Shown here: positions 39,208 to 47,721 of the stretch, piece by piece
Layout of the letters: each line of letters starts with the position of its first letter
How positions within the stretch are numbered: position 1 is the first letter of the stretch
Program-made: the position numbers and the translations under genes
The notes under the pieces: generated by a model
Told to the model about the DNA's origin: nothing
Databases searched by the model: none
Seen by the model: the letters and a program-made list of their open reading frames with translations, nothing else
NCBI RefSeq assembly: GCF_900107115.1
Contig: NZ_FNOS01000001.1
Location: 310,001 to 374,000 of the forward strand
From: Salimicrobium album
Lineage (GTDB): Bacteria > Bacillota > Bacilli > Bacillales > Halobacillaceae
Length of the DNA: 64,000 bases
Direction: 5' to 3'

Positions 39208-40551
39208 TTACTGCTGGTTCTGTTTTCTGAAGTGCAATGTAAGTGCTGTAATCAGCGCAAACATTCCGGCAACGGCAAGCCACATTGTACTGTTCATGCC
39301 GGTGTCCTGTGGAGACAGTCCGGTTTCAGGCATTTCAGAAGGCATTTCCTGGCTGAATTTCTCAGGGAATTGTGCAGAAATAGCTCCGGACAGTGCTTTA
39401 CCAGGGTTGAACATATGAGCGTAAGCGTCACGGATATCCGAGTAAGCTTTATCATAGTCTTCCATCGTATAGCTGTCAAAAGCTCCAATCAATTGATTCA
39501 CGTGTGTTTGAAGTCCTTCTGACATAACGTCTGCACTTACTTTTCCTTCCGTAGCGGTTTCAATAAAGGAAGAGAAGTCAGCACGATAATCTTCAAGAGC
39601 GGATAGTGCTTTCTCTTTTGCTGCTTCATCTTCTGCACCTGTCGCTTCTACATAAGAGACGAAGTTACCGATGTGATCGGACCACATTTGCTGGAACTGT
39701 TCTCCTGCTTCTTCTCCGTATACAGATCCGATAGTATCAGAAAGTTCTTCTGTGTTATTGCTCAATGCTTCTGCAGAGGCTTCGAAGTCTTCACTTCCGT
39801 CGATGCCATTCTGCATAGCTGTCACTGCAAGTCCAGCGTGCTCACTTAACAGGTAGCTCAAATCAGAACGAAGATCTGCTGCAGGTGTAACTGCGGATGT
39901 ATCATTGAATTTCTCAGGGAATTGGTTGGACATAGCGTCAGACAGGCCTTTACTTACCATATACATGTGACTCATAGCTTCCCGTTCATATTCGTAAGCA
40001 GCTTCATAGTCACCTGCGACGAAAGCATCAAAAGCTCCGATCAGCTGGTTCACGTGCATTTGAAGTCCTTCCGCGAGAGCTCCTGCTTCCAGTCGCTCAC
40101 CAGTAGCATCTTCAAGGAACTGGGAGAATTCTTCCTTGTATTCCCCGAGGTTATCGAGCGCTTCCTGTTTAGCCTCTTCGTCCCCTGCATCAGTAGCCTT
40201 CACGTAATCCACAAAATAGCCGATGTGCTCGGACCACATGTCGTTAAACTGTTTGCCGGCTTCTTCCCCGTATACAGAACCGATGGCTTTCGACAAATCA
40301 TCTGTGTTCTGGCTCAAAGCTCCTGCAGCCTGATCAAAATCGGAAGCTCCTTCCGCTCCTTTTCTCATCGTTTCTACTGCGAGGTATACGTGTTCACTTA
40401 ACAGGTGGTCAAGAGACGAACGCAATTCTACAGCTTCTGTATCCACGGAAGGGGTCGGCATATGATCCTCCGCATAAACGTTCAATCCTAAACTCGGTAT
40501 AGCGATGGTGGCAGCAAGTGGAATTGTTACAAGTCCTTTTTTCCAGTTCAT
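39208..40551 (-). CDS. Secreted tandem-repeat protein (two 184-residue units) with a possible sorting tail
   Basis: 447 aa. Signal peptide at residues 1-27 (MNWKKGLVTIPLAATIAI, cleavage near VYAE). Two helical units follow with an exact 184-residue period: LSEH at 51/235, HIG at 109/293, QLIGAFD at 169/353 and FPEKF at 211/395. Four histidines repeat in register (54/238, 109/293, 166/350, 195/379). The end reads MPETG (407-411), a hydrophobic stretch 423-441 and RKQNQQ, which resembles a degenerate LPXTG sorting signal; PQDTG at 414-418 is an alternative. AAAGGAGAG precedes the ATG. Similar units occur in Firmicute proteins sometimes labelled copper amine oxidase-like; the metal-binding role is inference. 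Confidence 0.82.
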   Translation of the reverse strand: MNWKKGLVTIPLAATIAIPSLGLNVYAEDHMPTPSVDTEAVELRSSLDHLLSEHVYLAVETMRKGAEGASDFDQAAGALSQNTDDLSKAIGSVYGEEAGKQFNDMWSEHIGYFVDYVKATDAGDEEAKQEALDNLGEYKEEFSQFLEDATGERLEAGALAEGLQMHVNQLIGAFDAFVAGDYEAAYEYEREAMSHMYMVSKGLSDAMSNQFPEKFNDTSAVTPAADLRSDLSYLLSEHAGLAVTAMQNGIDGSEDFEASAEALSNNTEELSDTIGSVYGEEAGEQFQQMWSDHIGNFVSYVEATGAEDEAAKEKALSALEDYRADFSSFIETATEGKVSADVMSEGLQTHVNQLIGAFDSYTMEDYDKAYSDIRDAYAHMFNPGKALSGAISAQFPEKFSQEMPSEMPETGLSPQDTGMNSTMWLAVAGMFALITALTLHFRKQNQQ

Positions 40552-40665
40552 TAATAATCCTCTCCTTTTTTAATTAATTACACCAAGCATACGGAGCGGA
40601 TATAGAAGTGGATCATTATTTTCTAAAAAAAGTGAACTTTTTTTGAATTTTTTTGTGAAAAGCTT

Positions 40666-41454
40666 TTATGAAAGATGTGAACGCTTGCTAAGTTCAGGTC
40701 TCTGACCCTTCCAGGAAATCTCTACAGATACCCCGAAAAAGGAAGACATTACATCTGATTCGAGAAGCCTTTTTGTATTCCCGGCATCATATATCCCGCC
40801 GTCTTTTAAAAGAAGAGTATGCTCAAAAACGGGAAGTATTTCATCTACATGATGAGTGACATAAAGAATGGTCGGCCCGTCTGTACCCCCGGCTATTCGT
40901 TCCACCGACTCCAGCAGCTGTTCCTTTGCAAGAAAATCAAGCCCGTTCGTCGGTTCATCCAGAATAAGGAGCTCCGGCTCTGCCATCAGGGCTCTCGCAA
41001 TAAGCACCCGCTGTTTTTCTCCGGAAGAAAGAGTGTCGTACAAACGGTTCGCATAATCGTAGCAGTCAAGTTCCCTCAGTAGACCGATCGCTCTTTCTCT
41101 TATTTCATCCGTAGGCGTATCATACAGCCCTATGGAAGCAAAAGCTCCACTCAATACGACCTCAAAAGCATTGTCCCCTTTATGCAGACGGTTCTGTACC
41201 GAAGCGGAGACAAAACCTATCTGTTTTCGCAGCTTTTCTGCCAGATACGTCTTTCCGAATTCGAGACCGAGAACATTCATCGTACCGGAGGAAGGAAACG
41301 TGTAGGCATTGATCAGATTCAAAAGAAAAGTCTTTCCTGAACCGTTCAGTCCAAGGATTGCCCAGTGCTCTCCGTTCTCTACTTGCCAGGTGATGTTATT
41401 TAATATAAAGCGACCCTCTCTCTTTAAAGAGATGTCCTGCATGTCGATGATCAT
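40666..41454 (-). CDS. ABC transporter ATP-binding protein (YlmA-like)
   Basis: 262-aa stand-alone ATPase. Walker A GLNGSGKTFLL near residues 35-45, Q-loop region QIGFVSASVQ, signature LSSGEKQRVLIARAL, Walker B ELLILDEPTNGLD and switch His in VTHHVDE. No permease is adjacent, so its partner is not visible; single ATPases of this type are often grouped with metal or molybdate importers. The 113-bp gap before the tandem-repeat gene holds A/T-rich sequence with no clear terminator. Confidence 0.93.
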   Translation of the reverse strand: MIIDMQDISLKREGRFILNNITWQVENGEHWAILGLNGSGKTFLLNLINAYTFPSSGTMNVLGLEFGKTYLAEKLRKQIGFVSASVQNRLHKGDNAFEVVLSGAFASIGLYDTPTDEIRERAIGLLRELDCYDYANRLYDTLSSGEKQRVLIARALMAEPELLILDEPTNGLDFLAKEQLLESVERIAGGTDGPTILYVTHHVDEILPVFEHTLLLKDGGIYDAGNTKRLLESDVMSSFFGVSVEISWKGQRPELSKRSHLS

Positions 41455-41477
41455 TCTAAAACTCTCCTTTTATTTGT

Positions 41478-41509
41478 AAAAAGCCGCCCCCTGTAAAGAG
41501 GACGACTTT
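41478..41509 (-). terminator. Terminator of the ECF sigma/anti-sigma operon
   Basis: Minus-strand stem AAAGTCGTCCTCT / AGGGGGCGGCTTT with several G-T pairs, then TTACAAAT; right after the anti-sigma stop. Confidence 0.7.
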
Positions 41510-41517
41510 CGTAATTT

Positions 41518-42282
41518 TTATATCTCTGCGGCCAGTACAATTTCCCCCTGAGGTGTTTCACTGTCAGGCCCCGGTTCTTTAGTGATAGCAAGGGTATCCC
41601 AGTTACCGTCTTTAAGCTCATCCATAGGATAGGTCACTGCTCCGGAACCTTGTTCGTTCGTTACAAATGTTCCGGCCCTTACCGGATCCCCTTCCTCAAG
41701 AAGCCAGACCTGGTAAGCCTCGTTACCCGAGAGAGGAGCGAGCTGTTCTGCCTGGACCACGAGCTGCGACTCTCCGTCATTTGCGACCATGGAAGCCTGA
41801 CCTTTGGCTTCTCCTCCTTCAGGGTTCTGAAGAGTAAGGTCCTGCCTAAGGTTATCGATCACAACTTCCTCCTCCGGTTGAGTGGTGGAAGTGCCGGGCC
41901 ACTGATTCAGGAATGCCGCATTTCCGACAAGTGATGCAGCTAGTGCGGCCGCAAGCCCCCAGACCGCCCAGTTTCTTTTCCTTGTTCGGGAGAGCGCGGG
42001 TTTTTCCTTTTCCTTCTTCTCTTCAATAGGAATTACATTGTCATAACCCTCTTCTTTTTCCTCTTCTTCAAAAACGGAAGAGAGTACGCGGTTTTTCATA
42101 CCGCTATCCGGTTCAACCGGTTCGGAAAGATAAGGGAGAGACTCGGTCAGCTCACGCAATTCAGCCAGTTCCTCCCGGCACGACTCACAGCTTGCCAAGT
42201 GATTTTCAAATTGAGCTTCTTCTTGCTCGGACAACTGTCCGTTAAAATAATCTATCAGATTATCACATTGTTTATCACTCAT
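41518..42282 (-). CDS. Anti-sigma factor, zinc-finger plus RskA-type domain
   Basis: 254-aa membrane anti-sigma factor. ZAS-type zinc site His28-x3-Cys32-x2-Cys35 in FENHLASCESC, a basic stretch then one membrane helix (about residues 104-125, NWAVWGLAAALAASLVG), and an extracytoplasmic RskA-like domain (about 135-254: NLRQDLTLQNPEGGEAKGQA, YQVWLLEEGDPVRAGTF). The start overlaps the sigma stop by 4 bp (ATGA), so the two proteins are made in fixed ratio. Regulation would be by proteolysis of the anti-sigma, as in related systems; the signal is unknown. Confidence 0.93.
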   Translation of the reverse strand: MSDKQCDNLIDYFNGQLSEQEEAQFENHLASCESCREELAELRELTESLPYLSEPVEPDSGMKNRVLSSVFEEEEKEEGYDNVIPIEEKKEKEKPALSRTRKRNWAVWGLAAALAASLVGNAAFLNQWPGTSTTQPEEEVVIDNLRQDLTLQNPEGGEAKGQASMVANDGESQLVVQAEQLAPLSGNEAYQVWLLEEGDPVRAGTFVTNEQGSGAVTYPMDELKDGNWDTLAITKEPGPDSETPQGEIVLAAEI

Positions 42283-42839
42283 GTCGTATCTCCCCCCCTT
42301 CCTCTTTCCGTCATTTCAGTCTGTAAATGTTTCAACGCCATTCGTATTCGTCCCTTTACTGTTCCCAGGGGCACGTCCAGCTGTTCTGCTATCTCTCTGT
42401 GGGATTTTGCATCAAAATAAAACAGCCGGATTACCTTCTGTTGGTCTTCTTTCAATACTTTCATCGACTGGCGCACGGCCGTCGCTTCTTCTTTCGACTC
42501 ATACATCTCCTCGATCGAAGGTTCATTAGTCTGAAGCGCATCTCTTTCATCGAGTTCATAAGGGGTGTCCTTCTTCTTCCTCATCAGATCAATCGCTGCA
42601 TTCCTCACAATCGTGAGCAGCCAGCTCGAAAATTTTCCCTTCGATTCATCATACGTACCTTTTTGAGTCCATAATTTCATGAATACATCCTGGACGACTT
42701 CTTCCGACAATCCGTGATTGTTCGTCATCTTGTAACTAAAAGAAAAGACTAGTTTCTCATATTTATCATATAACTGCTCGAGGGCATCTTTATCTTTATG
42801 CAGCAGACGCCGGTAGAGTTCTTCATCCGGTTTACTCAT
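42279..42839 (-). CDS. ECF-family RNA polymerase sigma factor
   Basis: 186-aa sigma factor. Region 2 at about residues 20-90, with YEKLVFSFSYKMTNNHGLSE and QDVFMKLW; region 4 at about 125-180, with VRQSMKVLKEDQQKVIRLFYF and HREIAEQLDVPLGTVKGRIRMAL. Same overall design as the SigK/RskA-type pair. First gene of a two-gene operon with its anti-sigma factor. AAAGGAG precedes the ATG. Confidence 0.95.
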   Translation of the reverse strand: MSKPDEELYRRLLHKDKDALEQLYDKYEKLVFSFSYKMTNNHGLSEEVVQDVFMKLWTQKGTYDESKGKFSSWLLTIVRNAAIDLMRKKKDTPYELDERDALQTNEPSIEEMYESKEEATAVRQSMKVLKEDQQKVIRLFYFDAKSHREIAEQLDVPLGTVKGRIRMALKHLQTEMTERGRGGDTT

Positions 42840-42867
42840 CTGATTCTCCTTTAATTGTAGTAAACCT

Positions 42868-42896
42868 ATTATAGAAAATAGAATACTGGATTACAA
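42868..42896 (-). promoter_or_regulatory. SigmaA promoter of the ECF sigma operon
   Basis: TTGTAA (42891-42896), 17-bp spacer, perfect TATAAT (42868-42873) on the minus strand. I see no ECF-type AAC...CGTC promoter here. Confidence 0.7.
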
Positions 42897-42979
42897 TGTT
42901 TCTCACTAAGTATACGTATGAAAATCCGCTTTGGATCTTTGAATTTTAAAAGTTTCGTCTATACTGCCGATAGTGAAAG

Positions 42980-43011
42980 CCAATCCCCATTGGTGGTCCA
43001 CACCAGTGGAC
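42980..43011. repeat. Two adjacent short palindromes upstream of the EamA transporter
   Basis: CCAATccccATTGG (42980-42993) and GTCCACaccaGTGGAC (42996-43011), 2 bp apart. TGGTG/CACCA (42991-43005) offers an overlapping, alternative pairing. Could be an operator or a switchable RNA hairpin; position is 110-140 bp before the gene. Confidence 0.6.
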
Positions 43012-43123
43012 GCCCTCCCCTTTTACGAACGATTTATGAATTATAGGTTTACGTTATGTCTCATGAAGGAAATGGTTACAGATATATTTTTGGAAAAAAA
43101 GGGTAACGATCAGGAGGGACGTA

Positions 43124-43996
43124 ATGAAGATGAGAGGAATAGTTCTGGTAGTGCTTGCAGCTGTATTCTGGGGGATTTCTGGTGGAATAGGGGATATACT
43201 TATGGGTAAAGGCTGGAGCCCTCTCGTCATTTCCTTTTATCGCGGAGGAGTAGGATTGATATTATTCGCGGGGTGGTGGCTGGCCGGCAAAAAAGAGAAG
43301 CCGGTATTCACTCCCCCTATTATATTATTTTCTGTACTTGCAGGAGCAGGAGTAGCAGGGAACTTCACCTTTTACTTTTTCGCTATTGAAGCTTCCAGTA
43401 TCGCTGTCGCAGCAACGCTTATGTATACGGCTCCGGTATTTGTTCTGCTCGCTTCCTTCTTACTGAGAATAGAGGACTCGACCTGGTTCAAATGGGGATG
43501 TATTATCGGCGTCCTTCTCGGTATCGTTCTGCTTACGGGTGCCTATAACACCGACAACCTTTCGGGTGGTGTCTTCGGTATTACAGCCGGACTGGCGGCA
43601 GGTGTATCTTACGCACTGTTTATTTTCGGTTTTAAAAAAGCGACAGCAATCGGCGATCCGAAAACGATTCTGAGTGTCGCTTTTCTCACCTTCTGTTTAA
43701 TCCTTCTTCCTTTTAATGACATGACCGAAGTAACGTATGCTGTAACTTCGGGAGATGCCGGATGGTTTATTCTGCTCGGTCTTGTCGGTGCGGGTATATC
43801 TTTCATCATTTACGTTATCGGGATGCGTTGGACTGCCCCCTCCACCGCTTCCATGGTAGCCATGGCAGAACCCGTAACAGCTTCCCTGTTTGGAGTTCTG
43901 TTACTGGGAGACACCCTCACCATTATTCAGCTTGCCGGCATGGCCGTCATTCTGTTCACTATCACCATCCTCAGTGTAAAACAATCGGGCAGTTAG
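43124..43996 (+). CDS. EamA-family (DMT) transporter
   Basis: 290-aa membrane protein with ten predicted helices formed by two EamA repeats (about residues 6-140 and 150-288): VVLAAVFWGISGGIGDILM at the start, and WTAPSTASMVAMAEPVTASLF in the second unit, with EP-V-A-L pattern of drug/metabolite exporters. AGGAGGG lies before ATG. Substrate unknown (amino acids or metabolites are common). It converges with the Gfo/Idh/MocA gene, 7 bp away, without a terminator between. Confidence 0.9.
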   Translation: MKMRGIVLVVLAAVFWGISGGIGDILMGKGWSPLVISFYRGGVGLILFAGWWLAGKKEKPVFTPPIILFSVLAGAGVAGNFTFYFFAIEASSIAVAATLMYTAPVFVLLASFLLRIEDSTWFKWGCIIGVLLGIVLLTGAYNTDNLSGGVFGITAGLAAGVSYALFIFGFKKATAIGDPKTILSVAFLTFCLILLPFNDMTEVTYAVTSGDAGWFILLGLVGAGISFIIYVIGMRWTAPSTASMVAMAEPVTASLFGVLLLGDTLTIIQLAGMAVILFTITILSVKQSGS

Positions 43997-44003
43997 AAGG
44001 CTT

Positions 44004-44984
44004 TCAGGAAAAGTAATAATTCTTTACCATTTTCCCCATCAGCTCGTTTGTGCGGATTGCGCTCTTTCCCGTGCTCGGGCAGCTTCCTTTACCAAGCAGT
44101 TCATTAACGATGGACTGGATATGATAATACTGGATGTGGGTCGGGTGCTCAATATAAAAAGACTCTTCCCCGGGTTCGGTCATGAGCTTCACAGACTCAT
44201 CGCCGAAAGTCGAAAATGTTATCTCTCCTCTCGAGCCTACGATACGGTTGGTATCCCCGTTTCTGTAGGAAGAGAAATTCCATACTCCATTGCCGACTGC
44301 CCCGTTTTCGAATTTCCAGCTTGCGCTCACAGTATCTTCCGCCGGATGGGTGCCGGCAAGATTATCGGCAGCTCCCTTTATTTCAATCAGGGGCCCTAAC
44401 AAAAAGTCGAACAAATCAAGGGTATGGGATCCTACATCGTACAACAGACCTCCCCCGCTCTCCTCCGGAAGGACCCTCCATGGCCATGTGCCGTCTTCCT
44501 GTTTCTGTACAGGTTTCTTCGTGTGCTGGATCGTTAAGAAACGTATGTCCCCGATTCTCCCCTTTTCAATCAGCTCTTTCACTTTCAGAAATCGTGGCAG
44601 AGACCTTCTGTAATAAGCGACGAACAGCGGCACGTCATTTTTTTCGCAAGCTTCTATCATCGTTCTGCACTCTTCTGCATTTCTTGCCATCGGTTTCTCT
44701 ACATATACCGGCTTTCCGGCTTCGGCTGCCATCTTCGTATATTTCATATGTGATGAGGGAGGTGTAGCAATATAGACAGCATCGACTTCCTCATCCAGAA
44801 TAAGATCCTCGGCACGATCATACCACCTGGGCACCCCGTGGCGTTCAGCGTAATCTTTCGCTTTCTCCCCGTCCCTTCTCATTACAGCCGTAAGTGAACT
44901 TTGATTCACCTGTTGAAAGGCAGGACCGCTTTTATGCTCCGTCACTGTTCCACAGCCTATGATTCCCCATCGGATTGTTTTCAT
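44004..44984 (-). CDS. Gfo/Idh/MocA-family oxidoreductase
   Basis: 326-aa NAD(P)-dependent dehydrogenase-like protein. Rossmann start IRWGIIGCGTVTEHKSGPAF, then VDAVYIATPPSSHMKY, the catalytic lysine motif GKPVYVEKPMARNAEE near residues 90-105, and GGGLLYDVGSHTLDL. C-terminal alpha/beta dimer domain. AGGAGG lies before ATG. Likely acts on a sugar or inositol derivative; substrate unknown. Confidence 0.93.
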   Translation of the reverse strand: MKTIRWGIIGCGTVTEHKSGPAFQQVNQSSLTAVMRRDGEKAKDYAERHGVPRWYDRAEDLILDEEVDAVYIATPPSSHMKYTKMAAEAGKPVYVEKPMARNAEECRTMIEACEKNDVPLFVAYYRRSLPRFLKVKELIEKGRIGDIRFLTIQHTKKPVQKQEDGTWPWRVLPEESGGGLLYDVGSHTLDLFDFLLGPLIEIKGAADNLAGTHPAEDTVSASWKFENGAVGNGVWNFSSYRNGDTNRIVGSRGEITFSTFGDESVKLMTEPGEESFYIEHPTHIQYYHIQSIVNELLGKGSCPSTGKSAIRTNELMGKMVKNYYFS

Positions 44985-45084
44985 CCGGCACCTCCTAAAT
45001 GATTTCCTTCATGTTTCTTCCTGGTAGCTTTATACGTAGTGTAATACATTTTAACAGCTTTCTTCCAATTGAAGCACAACCTTC

Positions 45085-45134
45085 ATAAAAAATCACAGCC
45101 TGAAGAGGTATGTTCCCAATCTCTCCAGGCTGTG
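45085..45134 (-). terminator. Terminator of the hydrolase cluster
   Basis: Minus-strand stem CACAGCCTG / CAGGCTGTG followed by ATTTTTTATG, just after the M20 gene. Confidence 0.85.
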
Positions 45135-45146
45135 TATATATTCTGT

Positions 45147-46433
45147 TCATTTTTTTTCGAGGTACGTCTTCAACACGTGAATTCCCTGGACGATGTCATT
45201 CAGCCCTGCCCATTCTTCCGGAGTATGGCTGATACCGTCTTTGTTTCTTATGAAGAGCATAGCTACCGGGTACCGGTGACCGATCACCAGTGCATCGTGC
45301 CCGGCACCGCTCGGTATTTCCACCGCTCTTATACCTTCATCATTCACAGCGCTACGTAAAAATTCCTTCGTTTCTGCAGGGACGGGGACGGGAGATACTT
45401 CGAAATTCTGTTGATACTCCACGTCCACATCATGTTTTTCGGCCAGCGTTTCAGCTTCTTCTATTATACGATCCGTGAGCACATCTCTGTCTTCTTTACG
45501 AATATCACGTATATCCACAATCAGTTCCACTGTCCCGGGGATAACGTTCGCTCCATTCGGACGGACCTCCAGTTTCCCTACTGTGGCTACAGCGGATTCA
45601 CTGACCTCCCCCGGCATATCCGGGATGGAGCTTACAAAAGCCCCTGCAGCTACGAGGGGATCTCTTCTATCCGTCATAGGGGTATTACCGGCGTGTCCGG
45701 CGTGTCCGGTAAATGTAACGCTGAGCCAGCACGGTCCTGCAATCCCAGAAACGATTCCTACGGGAAGGTTTTCTTTTTCGAGTACCTTTCCCTGTTCAAT
45801 ATGTATTTCCACATATTCTTTTATATTTTTGTTATGGTTTGCAGCTTCGGCAAACGTCGAAGCAGATAAACCGACCTCATGGATAACTTCCGAAAAAGCA
45901 GCACCCTCACTGTCTTTCAAACCTTTTTGGATGTCCATATCGACTTTCCCCGTCATCGCTCTGCTTCCTGTTAAACCGCTTTGAAATCGGGAGCCTTCTT
46001 CATCGGAAAAAACGACCACTTCATAATCGAAATCAGGGAGAAAACCGCTCGCGTTCCATGCTTCGACTATCTCAAGTGAAGAGATTACTCCGACAGGTCC
46101 GTCGAAATGCCCTCCATTCGGCACACTGTCGAGATGAGACCCGCTCATCAAAACGGAAGATGGCTCACTTCTGCCTCTCATTCTGCCGAACACATTCCCC
46201 GCTTCATCTTCGGACACCGTGAGCCCCGCTTCCCTCATCCAGCTTTTCAAAAGTTTTTTTGCTTCCTGCTCTTCTCCCGAAAAACCGAGACGGAAACTTC
46301 CTCCGTCCCCGGTTCTTCCTATTTCAGAAAGTTTATGAAGACGGGTAGCTACCCTTTGACCGCTCACTCCATTTCGATCAAATTCGGAATTATAATCATT
46401 CATCAGATTCGAATATAATTCGTTCTCTTGCAT
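45147..46433 (-). CDS. M20-family Zn-dependent amidohydrolase (N-carbamoyl-amino acid / allantoate hydrolase type)
   Basis: 428-aa binuclear metalloenzyme hydrolysing the amide bond of N-carbamoyl-amino acids or related ureides. Metal ligands: His in SGSHLDSVPNGG, Asp in HFDGPVGV, the Glu pair in FSDEEGSRFQ, His in EIHIEQGK, and a His in GISHTPEEW near the C-terminus. Dimerisation domain includes FTGHAGHAGNTPM. AAAGGAAG precedes the ATG. It follows the amidohydrolase gene by 15 bp in a cluster with a permease and a PucR regulator, so the natural substrate may be a hydantoin, a dipeptide or a ureide. Confidence 0.92.
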   Translation of the reverse strand: MQENELYSNLMNDYNSEFDRNGVSGQRVATRLHKLSEIGRTGDGGSFRLGFSGEEQEAKKLLKSWMREAGLTVSEDEAGNVFGRMRGRSEPSSVLMSGSHLDSVPNGGHFDGPVGVISSLEIVEAWNASGFLPDFDYEVVVFSDEEGSRFQSGLTGSRAMTGKVDMDIQKGLKDSEGAAFSEVIHEVGLSASTFAEAANHNKNIKEYVEIHIEQGKVLEKENLPVGIVSGIAGPCWLSVTFTGHAGHAGNTPMTDRRDPLVAAGAFVSSIPDMPGEVSESAVATVGKLEVRPNGANVIPGTVELIVDIRDIRKEDRDVLTDRIIEEAETLAEKHDVDVEYQQNFEVSPVPVPAETKEFLRSAVNDEGIRAVEIPSGAGHDALVIGHRYPVAMLFIRNKDGISHTPEEWAGLNDIVQGIHVLKTYLEKK

Positions 46434-46448
46434 ATGTCCACTTCCTTT

Positions 46449-47690
46449 CTACCGGATCAGGTTCTTTTGAATCTTTCCGTCTTTCATGACCATTACGATT
46501 CTCTCACTTTCTTCCAGTTCACGGATTTCAGCCAGAGGATCAACATCCGTCATAATAACGTCCGCCAGTTTACCTTCTTCAATCGTACCTACTTCCTTTT
46601 CCCACCCGAGGCATTCGGCGGCAGTCTTCGTTGTGGCTGTCAGCACTTCCATAGGTGTCATACCCGCATCGCACAACAAGCCGAGTTCCCTCAGGTTAGT
46701 GCCATGCGCGAAAACTCCTGCATCTGTCCCCATCGCAATTTTCACTCCCGCCCGGTGGGCTTTTGCGATGCTTTCTTTATGAACTTCAATCACTTCTTTC
46801 GATTTCTCGATAGCATAGGAAGCCATGGAATTTTCACCTTCTGCCGATTCAAGCACAGATACCGGGGCAAGAAGTGTCGGCACAAGAAATGTATCGTTTT
46901 CACGCATCAGTTCAATCGCTTCATCATCGATATAAATACCGTGTTCAATCGAATGTATTCCTGCACGAACAGCGTTTTTGATTCCTTCGGCCCCCTGGGC
47001 GTGGGCCATTACTCTGATGCCTTTGCGATAAGCCGCTTCCTCCACCATCACTTCCAGCTCTTCCTGAGAAAACTGAGTGTATTCAGGATGATCCGTCGGG
47101 CTTGATACCCCGCCGGTGGCATGTACTTTTATCACTTCAGCCCCGGCCCTCAGCATTTTCCTGACAGTCTTTCTTACTTCTTCCACTCCATCGCATATGG
47201 CATCCGGCATGCCGGTGTATGTCTGCAGAGTAGTATCAACCCCTGAACGATTCCAATTATCCCCATGGCCCCCGGTAATGGTAAGAGGATTAATACTCAG
47301 CTGCATACGGGGGCCGGCTGCAAGACCGTCTTCCACCGCTTTCTTCATTCCCAGATCGGAAAAACCGGCATCTCTCACTGAAGTGATACCAGCGTTCAGT
47401 GTTCTTCTCATGTAATGGATACTTTTGTAGAAACGATAGGAGAATGGAGTTAAAATGGTTTCTTCCAGGCCGCCCATTTCCATAGCCATATGAACGTGAG
47501 TATCTATAAAACCGGGAAGAATGTACTTCCCTTCTGCATCAATAATATCAGCATCCTCCGGTATTACCAGATCATTTAAAGCGGTCACCTGTTTAATTTT
47601 ATTGCCTTCTATAACTACCGACATTCCTTTTTGCGGTCCTTTACCCTTTCCGTCGATTAACACACCGTTTTTTATCACCGTAATACTCAT
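46449..47690 (-). CDS. Metal-dependent amidohydrolase (imidazolonepropionase/prolidase-like)
   Basis: 413-aa TIM-barrel amidohydrolase. Metal motifs: IDTHVHMAME near residue 64, VIKVHATGGVSSP with a possible carboxylated Lys near 180, MAHAQGAEGI near 220, IEHGIYID and GTDAGVFAHG near 310. The composite N/C beta-domain (GVLIDGKGKGPQKGMSVVIEG; VGTIEEGKLADVIM) is intact. Related proteins act on dipeptides (prolidase-like), hydantoins or imidazolone rings. GGAGAGG precedes the ATG. Middle gene of the cluster. Confidence 0.92.
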   Translation of the reverse strand: MSITVIKNGVLIDGKGKGPQKGMSVVIEGNKIKQVTALNDLVIPEDADIIDAEGKYILPGFIDTHVHMAMEMGGLEETILTPFSYRFYKSIHYMRRTLNAGITSVRDAGFSDLGMKKAVEDGLAAGPRMQLSINPLTITGGHGDNWNRSGVDTTLQTYTGMPDAICDGVEEVRKTVRKMLRAGAEVIKVHATGGVSSPTDHPEYTQFSQEELEVMVEEAAYRKGIRVMAHAQGAEGIKNAVRAGIHSIEHGIYIDDEAIELMRENDTFLVPTLLAPVSVLESAEGENSMASYAIEKSKEVIEVHKESIAKAHRAGVKIAMGTDAGVFAHGTNLRELGLLCDAGMTPMEVLTATTKTAAECLGWEKEVGTIEEGKLADVIMTDVDPLAEIRELEESERIVMVMKDGKIQKNLIR

Positions 47691-47721
47691 ATTCCTCTCC
47701 TCCTTCTTTTATTTAAAAAAG

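Noticed and set aside
42973-43209. 78-codon plus-strand frame across the palindromes and EamA start
   Set aside because: Begins inside the palindromic region and overlaps the real EamA start in another frame; no supporting homology.
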